This document shows positions 58,979 through 64,000 of a stretch of DNA of 64,000 nt, one piece after another. Location: positions 62,001 through 126,000 of the forward strand of contig JALRME010000021.1 in the NCBI GenBank assembly GCA_026120035.1. The letters run 5' to 3'. Each line of letters begins with the position of its first letter. Position 1 is the stretch's first letter. Source of the DNA: Coleophoma eucalyptorum. Taxonomy: Eukaryota > Ascomycota > Leotiomycetes > Helotiales > Dermateaceae. The position numbers and the translations under genes are program-made. A model generated the notes under the pieces. It worked only from the letters and a program-made list of their open reading frames with translations. It was not told the origin of the DNA and ran no database searches.

Positions 58979-61001
58979 TGTGCGAAGGACTTGCTTGATG
59001 GTCCTCTCATGGCAGACGCAATGAGACGATCTTGAATCCTAAAACTACCAGGAGATGCGTGAATAACTAGCTCTGTCGAGGCAATGATATTCTCTGTACT
59101 CGCAATCGCACTTATCTTGAAAGTCCTTCCAATTTTCTCTTCGTATCGCATTGTGGATTGTGGTGCGCAAGATCCTGTGGGGTATTGAAGAGGCAGTAGC
59201 ACGCAATGAAACGAAGACGCGCGTCGTTTCGTTCGGAAACCATCCGGGGAAGCTGAATGTTTTCTTCACTCGGCAGTTGCGACGATCTTACCATCCCTCT
59301 GCCCCCCTAAATTTGCACGACCATGGAGAGTCAGCCTGAAAGTACTTTTTGTGATGTAAACAAACTCTGTCCTTTTTCTTTTCTTTTCTTTTTGTGGAGC
59401 AATATGAATTCATCTCACTGTAAAAATGCAAAAATACTAAGGCAGGTTTCCGGTGTCATTTAAGAGCCGGAAATGTCGAGCGAGTATCTTATAAGTTGCC
59501 AATACTTAGCCTCCTATAAAAAGCAATAGTCCCATCAACCAAGTAGGGACGAACTATAATGGGACGATATCAAATCGTGACAATCTCCTTGGTTGTCACT
59601 CCCGAGAAATATGGGGCACGTATAAGCCAAGGTCATCTATTGTCCGGCCTGGGAGTACTCCCCATTTATGTCTACCTTAGCATGAAGCATGAATCGTTAG
59701 TGAGCGGAGATCAAAAGCGCTTGGCAAGATTTGGGAATTGATGGCATTCTTTGAAAAAGCGGTGATATTTGAAGAATATTTGAAGCTACGATTATGACAA
59801 TAGGACCCGGATGGTGTGCAATGGGCTAAAGAAAGTCAATTGTCTTTTGCCAGAGAGTTGAATTTATTGAAACATCTGGTCTCTCCACGGCTTGTTGGTG
59901 GTGGTCTGATATCTTCATGTTGTATTGATGGATCGTTAGATATATGAGGCTGCTTAAGAACTAGGATAGAGTTAAGGTTAGAAGACCCAATTGTATCCAT
60001 TATATTTTCCGAATGCGAACCTTGCAGACCTAAGCTTGTAAGCACGGTTGCTTATGTTTTACCGGCTTGGAGAAGGTACTTCCAGATCCTTGACCTCTAC
60101 TGCAGCACTGGGTAATTAAAAGTGTCATTCCGCGTTTGCTGTGTGGTTCTGATTGTGGGACGATTTATGTGCTTAGTGTTGCTAAACTCTCCCCCAGTGG
60201 ATCTTGAACGCTTAGACTACAACGTACTATTACAGTCCCCAGAATAATCACCTCACCTTGCACATTTCAATGTAGTTTAGAAGCTTCTAACTTTGCAAAA
60301 CAGAATAACTCGTAATCTGTATTCATTATGCTATAGATAATTATTGATAAAACAAGGGTATAATAGTAGATTTCACTGGTACATCCTCAATAAATATGGC
60401 CTGCTTATTGAGATTCATTTCTTCCGCAATTCCTGGTAGCTTAGAGCAGGCTGGTGAACTCCACTTCCGGGGCAGATTGCAAAGATGTCAAAATTTACGC
60501 GAAGACCTCCATCACATTTCACTCGGCACTTAGAGAGGCTTAGGCCAGGTACTACATTTTACATCCCTCCTCAATTCAGATCGACATTGCATGAGTGCAT
60601 ATATTGTAGATACTTGGAGCAGGTGCTTTTGGCCCTCGACCAATCGATTGCAAATAGCAGGGACTAGGAAGTGTTGAGTGATTTAGGGGAACTGCTGGTC
60701 CGCTCTTCCATCCGAACCTTTGACAAGCCAAGACAGATGTGCACCTTGTTTAGCAGTGAGACCGGCTTATGAATGAGAAGATCTTCTACGGTTGTGGAGT
60801 TGTGATTCTGCTGTGGTATACGCGGCCACGCACCACCCAATGGAAAGGTTCTTATCGAAGTTGATAGGAAATCCATGTGCTTTTAGAACTTCCTCGCTTG
60901 AACTGTGTATAAATGTTTCCCAAAGGAAGGCATTCTCTGAGCCAGATGACAACACTCGCTTCATTAGATAAGTTGTACTACCTCGTCCAACCGCCTCCAA
61001 C
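58979..61001. other. Intergenic, AT-rich, no supported gene
   Basis: 2 kb between the transporter 3' end and the peroxidase start. Frames are short (at most about 80 codons) and without motifs. The part at about 59.4-60.5 kb is AT-rich. The peroxidase-proximal 60 bp contain a pyrimidine-rich stretch. No RNA gene, transposon domain or terminal repeat is seen. Confidence 0.5.
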
Positions 61002-62929
61002 ATGCATTTCCTACTACCTAAATCCCTCTCCCTTCAGCTCTTTGTAAGTCTTGTCTTGGCAAATACCAATGGCATTGACGAGCGAGATATTATGGAGGAG
61101 ATGGAACATATAATGGTCGACAATGGTGGAACTAACTCAGATGGCTTCGTTGCAGCCGTAACGCCATGCAGCAACTATGTTGGGTTTGCTTCTAATGCAA
61201 CCATCAGAGGCGAACAGACTTCGGCTCAATGGGTTCGAATTGTATTCCATGACTTTGTCACTGCGAATCTTGCGGCGGGCACAGGGTGAGGATTAATCTC
61301 CTTAGAGTATCTCTTATGGTGGCTGATGTTGTCTTAGAGGACTTGATGCCTCTATTGCGTTCGAAAGTAACCGAGCTGAGAATGCTGGGCTCTTCGTTAA
61401 TGATACAATACAGTTTGTAAGTTTTGTCAAAGAAATCGTTGATTTGAGATTTCCAGGAGCTGACCCAGAATGCAATAGATGGCACCTGTAAGCCAATATA
61501 TTTCCTCGCCATGATCTAAATTGACCAGATATAGACCGTTTCAGCATATCTAAGTATGGCTGATAATTTGGCACTGGTAAGCTGCTTTGTCCCAACAATG
61601 ATGATGACTAACACATTAAGGGAATTGTTGCTTCAGTAGCGACCTGTGGTGGATCAGATACTGGCATTCCTCTCAGAACTGGACGAATCGACGCTACTGA
61701 AGCTGGTCCTGCAGGAGTGCCAGAACCTACCACGGATTTGAATACAACCTTGGCTCGGTTTGCAGCTGCTGGGTTTAATCAGAGTGATACCATTGCTGCT
61801 ACGTAAGTACCTTTATTCTCTAAGTTCGAGTTGAAATTGCAGTTGCTTATGATATTTCTAGCGCTTGTGGCCATTCTTTGGGCAGAATTCATTACTCGAA
61901 TTTTCCTACCATAGTTGATGAGAGCTTTGTTACAGATACAAAGTGAGTTTTCCGCTGAGAATGTTCTAAAAGTAAAGCGCTGATTGTTCTCAAGCCTTGA
62001 TGGAGGAGAAGGCTTTGATACTACTCCTGATGTATTTGATTCCAGTGTTGTCAATGAATAGTAAGCCCTGCACTAAACCAGGATCTTTACCAACCATTGA
62101 CATGTAATACAGCTTGAATTCAACAGGCCAACTTGGCGGTCCTCTAGTTACTGCTCCAAATGTAACTGACCGCTCCGACTACCGCTTGTACATCTCAGAC
62201 AAGAATGCTACGATGCAGGCTATTTCAGAAGAGGTAGCTTTCCAACAGACATGCTACTCACTCTTCGAACGAATGATCAACACCGTCCCGAGCACTGTTA
62301 CGCTTTCGGATCCAGTCACACCACTGACATGGAAAGCTGTGGACGTCGCTTTGGATATAAATTCTACTGGAGCTGTCTCAATCTCGGGACTGATTCGCAA
62401 TCTATACACAACCGAGACACCGCCCTCCACTGTCTCCTACACCACTGGTTCCTCCACGAGCAACTCAACAGTTCAGTCGTCCACAAAAGTCAATGGTACT
62501 GGAACATCGCTATATGGCAACACTACATACTGGGCATTCAACAGCACCATTGATTCACCTGGTACAACATCCCTAGATTTCGAGACAGTATCGTATCCTG
62601 TCAACGATCAGATCTTCGTCCTTCCGACACAATCAAGCGTTAACACCACAGACAAATCCTTCGTCATCAACGCCGCTGCTCTCACTTCTCTTGCTTCCAG
62701 TGATAGCATGACAGCTGTCCTCTATGTCCCAACCACCATGTCAGGCACTGTAACCAAGCAGGTTCAGAATGTAACAGTGGCCATGACCGAATATGCTACT
62801 GCGGGGAATTACACGCTTTATACCGGCTCGGTGACAGCTGCAACCGTAGCAAGTGTGGTTGTGAAGGTGGTCATGGGTAGTGCCTCAAGCCGAACTGTGA
62901 AAAGTAAGCTCTTTGTTGGAGGTATCTGA
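61002..62929 (+). CDS. Secreted plant-type (class II-like) haem peroxidase with C-terminal extension
   Basis: A secreted haem peroxidase of 523 residues. Exons: 61002-61285, 61338-61416, 61457-61487, 61545-61576, 61621-61802, 61862-61942, 61995-62060 and 62113-62929. The N-terminus is a signal peptide (LSLQLFVSLVLANTNG). Distal residues R79 and H83 lie in VRIVFHDF, followed by GGLDASI, a calcium/haem-edge motif. The proximal haem ligand is H207 in ACGHSLGRIHY. After the peroxidase core (to about residue 300) comes a 220-residue Ser/Thr-rich region with many N-glycosylation sites (NST, NGT, NTT) and beta-rich character, which is not part of the catalytic fold. I do not see the acidic Mn2+ site of manganese peroxidases, so a generic H2O2-dependent activity is likelier. 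Exons 3 and 4 are tiny (31 and 32 nt), and their joins are the least certain. Confidence 0.85.
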
Positions 62930-63444
62930 TCCAATATTTGTTTTCGAAAGAACCTTTGGAGAATGGGAGAAACAAAGACAACTCCCAAATCAATTAATGT
63001 ACCTTATCTTTAAAAGTAAACACAGTTCCATTCAACTCTATCGTAGACTTTGAAGCGGGCTTGTAAAATTTGTAATGCTTCCATCTTCCATAAAAAAATC
63101 CCAGTATTTCCAGCTTCACACTACTAATTTAAAATGAGTGCCAAGCGCCCCCCATGCAAAGCAACCAGGGACGGAGACTTGGGAAATCACGACCTAGAAT
63201 TAATTGTATGGCGATTCAATATCCCATATCCGAACGCTTCATGTTTAGGCCAGTCTTCAGATGTATACACAGATTTTGAGTGTGTTTTTATCCACAATGA
63301 TTTTCATATCGCATGAAATAGTAGCACCATAAAGCAGTTCTTTTCCCATAAACATTTTTTGAAAAGGACTCTTGATACAGATATTCACCTTCCCCCCCAA
63401 AGAACGCCTTAACAATACTCCAGTCCGTCGACAAGAAACTATCT
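62930..63444. other. Intergenic between convergent genes
   Basis: 515 bp of 3' flank shared by the peroxidase (+) and the PLP enzyme gene (-). It is AT-rich and no gene is supported. Confidence 0.5.
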
Positions 63445-64000
63445 TTATATGGCGTCTGACACATCTATTGGTACTTCCGCTAGAGCTTTAGCAGTGCCAT
63501 TAGCATGAAATCCGTCAGCAGTAATTGTGACTGCTCCTGCTTGGACAAGCTAGGTAAACATGTTAGCACGAGCAATTCTTAGTAAGGAGGATAAACTTAC
63601 TGCGCGACTCAAATCATCAATTAAATCGTCTACATCTTCAATTCCTACACAGAGTCTGATGATATCCTCTGGCATTTTCCTCTCCTTTCTTGTCTTGGCA
63701 TCAATGCTCGCATGGCTCATTCGACATGGCATACTGATAAGACTGTTGACACATCCAAAGCTGACACTAATACCCCACAATCTAGCACCCTCAACAATTC
63801 TCTCTGACAAGGTAGCATCGCCAGTCTCGAATGAAAGAACGGCGCCTGCACCACGTGCCATAGTCCAATGCAGGTCGTATTGTGGGTGGGATTTGAGACC
63901 AGGGTAACGAACGCGGAAACCACGTTGCTCGAGGAATTCCGCAATCCTTTGAGCGCTTGTCTGTTGCTTCTCCATACGAATTGCTAGAGTCTTTATTCCT
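63445..64000 (-). CDS. Cys/Met-metabolism PLP enzyme (cystathionine lyase/synthase type), C-terminal part only
   Basis: This is the 3' part of a pyridoxal-phosphate enzyme of the trans-sulfuration family (cystathionine beta- or gamma-lyase, or a synthase-like enzyme). The frame is open to the right edge of the window, so the N-terminus, including the PLP lysine, is not included. Exons here are 64000-63601 and 63549-63445, with a 51 bp intron (GTAAGT...CCTAG). Family blocks are visible: ALKTLAIR-like sequence before QRIAEFLEQRGFRVRYPGL, SHPQYDLHW, GAGAVLSFE, and the C-terminal RLCVGIEDVDDLIDDLSRAL. The normal SLG/E loop region reads VNSLISMPCRMSHASI. The second exon adds 34 residues (LVQAGAVTITADGFHANG onward), a tail of the kind seen in fungal members. 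There is no PTS1: the protein ends DVSDAI. Exact substrate choice cannot be made from this half. Confidence 0.85.

Noticed and set aside
53578..63444. Secondary-metabolite or catabolic gene cluster from the regulator to the PLP enzyme
   Set aside because: There is no backbone enzyme (PKS, NRPS, terpene synthase) and no coherent pathway. Only the regulator-transporter pairing is worth testing.

Overview
The window comes from a filamentous ascomycete (Pezizomycotina). Genes lie on both strands and carry many short introns of about 46 to 150 bp with GTRNGN donors and YAG acceptors. The gene set is typical of that group: a LIM-RhoGAP, CLASP/Stu1, a Cdc3/AspB-type septin, peroxisomal Fox2, an Ecm11-like protein, a Zn2Cys6 factor and a class-II-like secreted peroxidase. 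A Leotiomycete relative is my guess, from general resemblance only. One run of exactly 100 Ns (51492-51591) is an assembly gap inside a tandem repeat, and the last gene runs off the right edge.

Layout. 0.2-1.9 kb: RRM protein (+). 4.1-5.6 kb: divergent CAX-type cation/H+ exchanger (-). 7.3-8.05 kb: GNAT acetyltransferase (+). 9.6-13.6 kb: LIM-LIM-coiled-coil-RhoGAP (-), with a long, simple-repeat-rich upstream region. 17.4-20.8 kb: CLASP/Stu1 (-), divergent from a basic-secretory-protein-type HExxH protein (+, 21.4-22.3 kb). 24.4-25.9 kb: small membrane-anchored protein of unknown role (+). 27.5-29.5 kb: septin (-). 32.5-34.4 kb: DHA1 drug/H+ antiporter (-). 36.0-37.4 kb: Ecm11-like protein (+). 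37.5-38.5 kb: Tda10/glycerate-kinase-like P-loop kinase (-), divergent from 39.3-42.4 kb Fox2 multifunctional beta-oxidation enzyme (+). 44.3-45.6 kb: BTB protein with a bromodomain-like insert (+). 45.9-47.9 kb: mitochondrial PPR protein (-). 48.35-48.95 kb: LSM4 (-). 49.9-52.6 kb: secreted/membrane His-Pro tandem-repeat protein (+). 53.6-55.9 kb: Zn2Cys6 transcription factor (-), divergent from a sugar transporter (+, 56.75-58.98 kb). 61.0-62.9 kb: secreted haem peroxidase (+). 63.4-64.0 kb: C-terminal part of a Cys/Met-metabolism PLP enzyme (-).

Most of the window is housekeeping: cytoskeleton and polarity (RhoGAP, CLASP, septin), RNA processing (LSM4, RRM, PPR) and peroxisomal fatty-acid breakdown (Fox2, with a CCTCGG element 208 bp upstream). 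The right end (53-64 kb) looks more accessory: regulator plus transporter, a peroxidase and AT-rich spacers. The most unusual gene is the BTB protein: a bromodomain-like block sits between the BTB core and the helical segment that normally follows it, and the usual acetyl-lysine-binding Asn appears to be Gly. Other points of interest are a septin intron that is open in frame for about 110 codons, coding exons of 3 and 4 nt, a GC-AG intron, and an exchanger that keeps the catalytic Glu residues but lacks the Gly-Asn signature. All exon joins were worked out by eye from splice motifs and reading-frame continuity.
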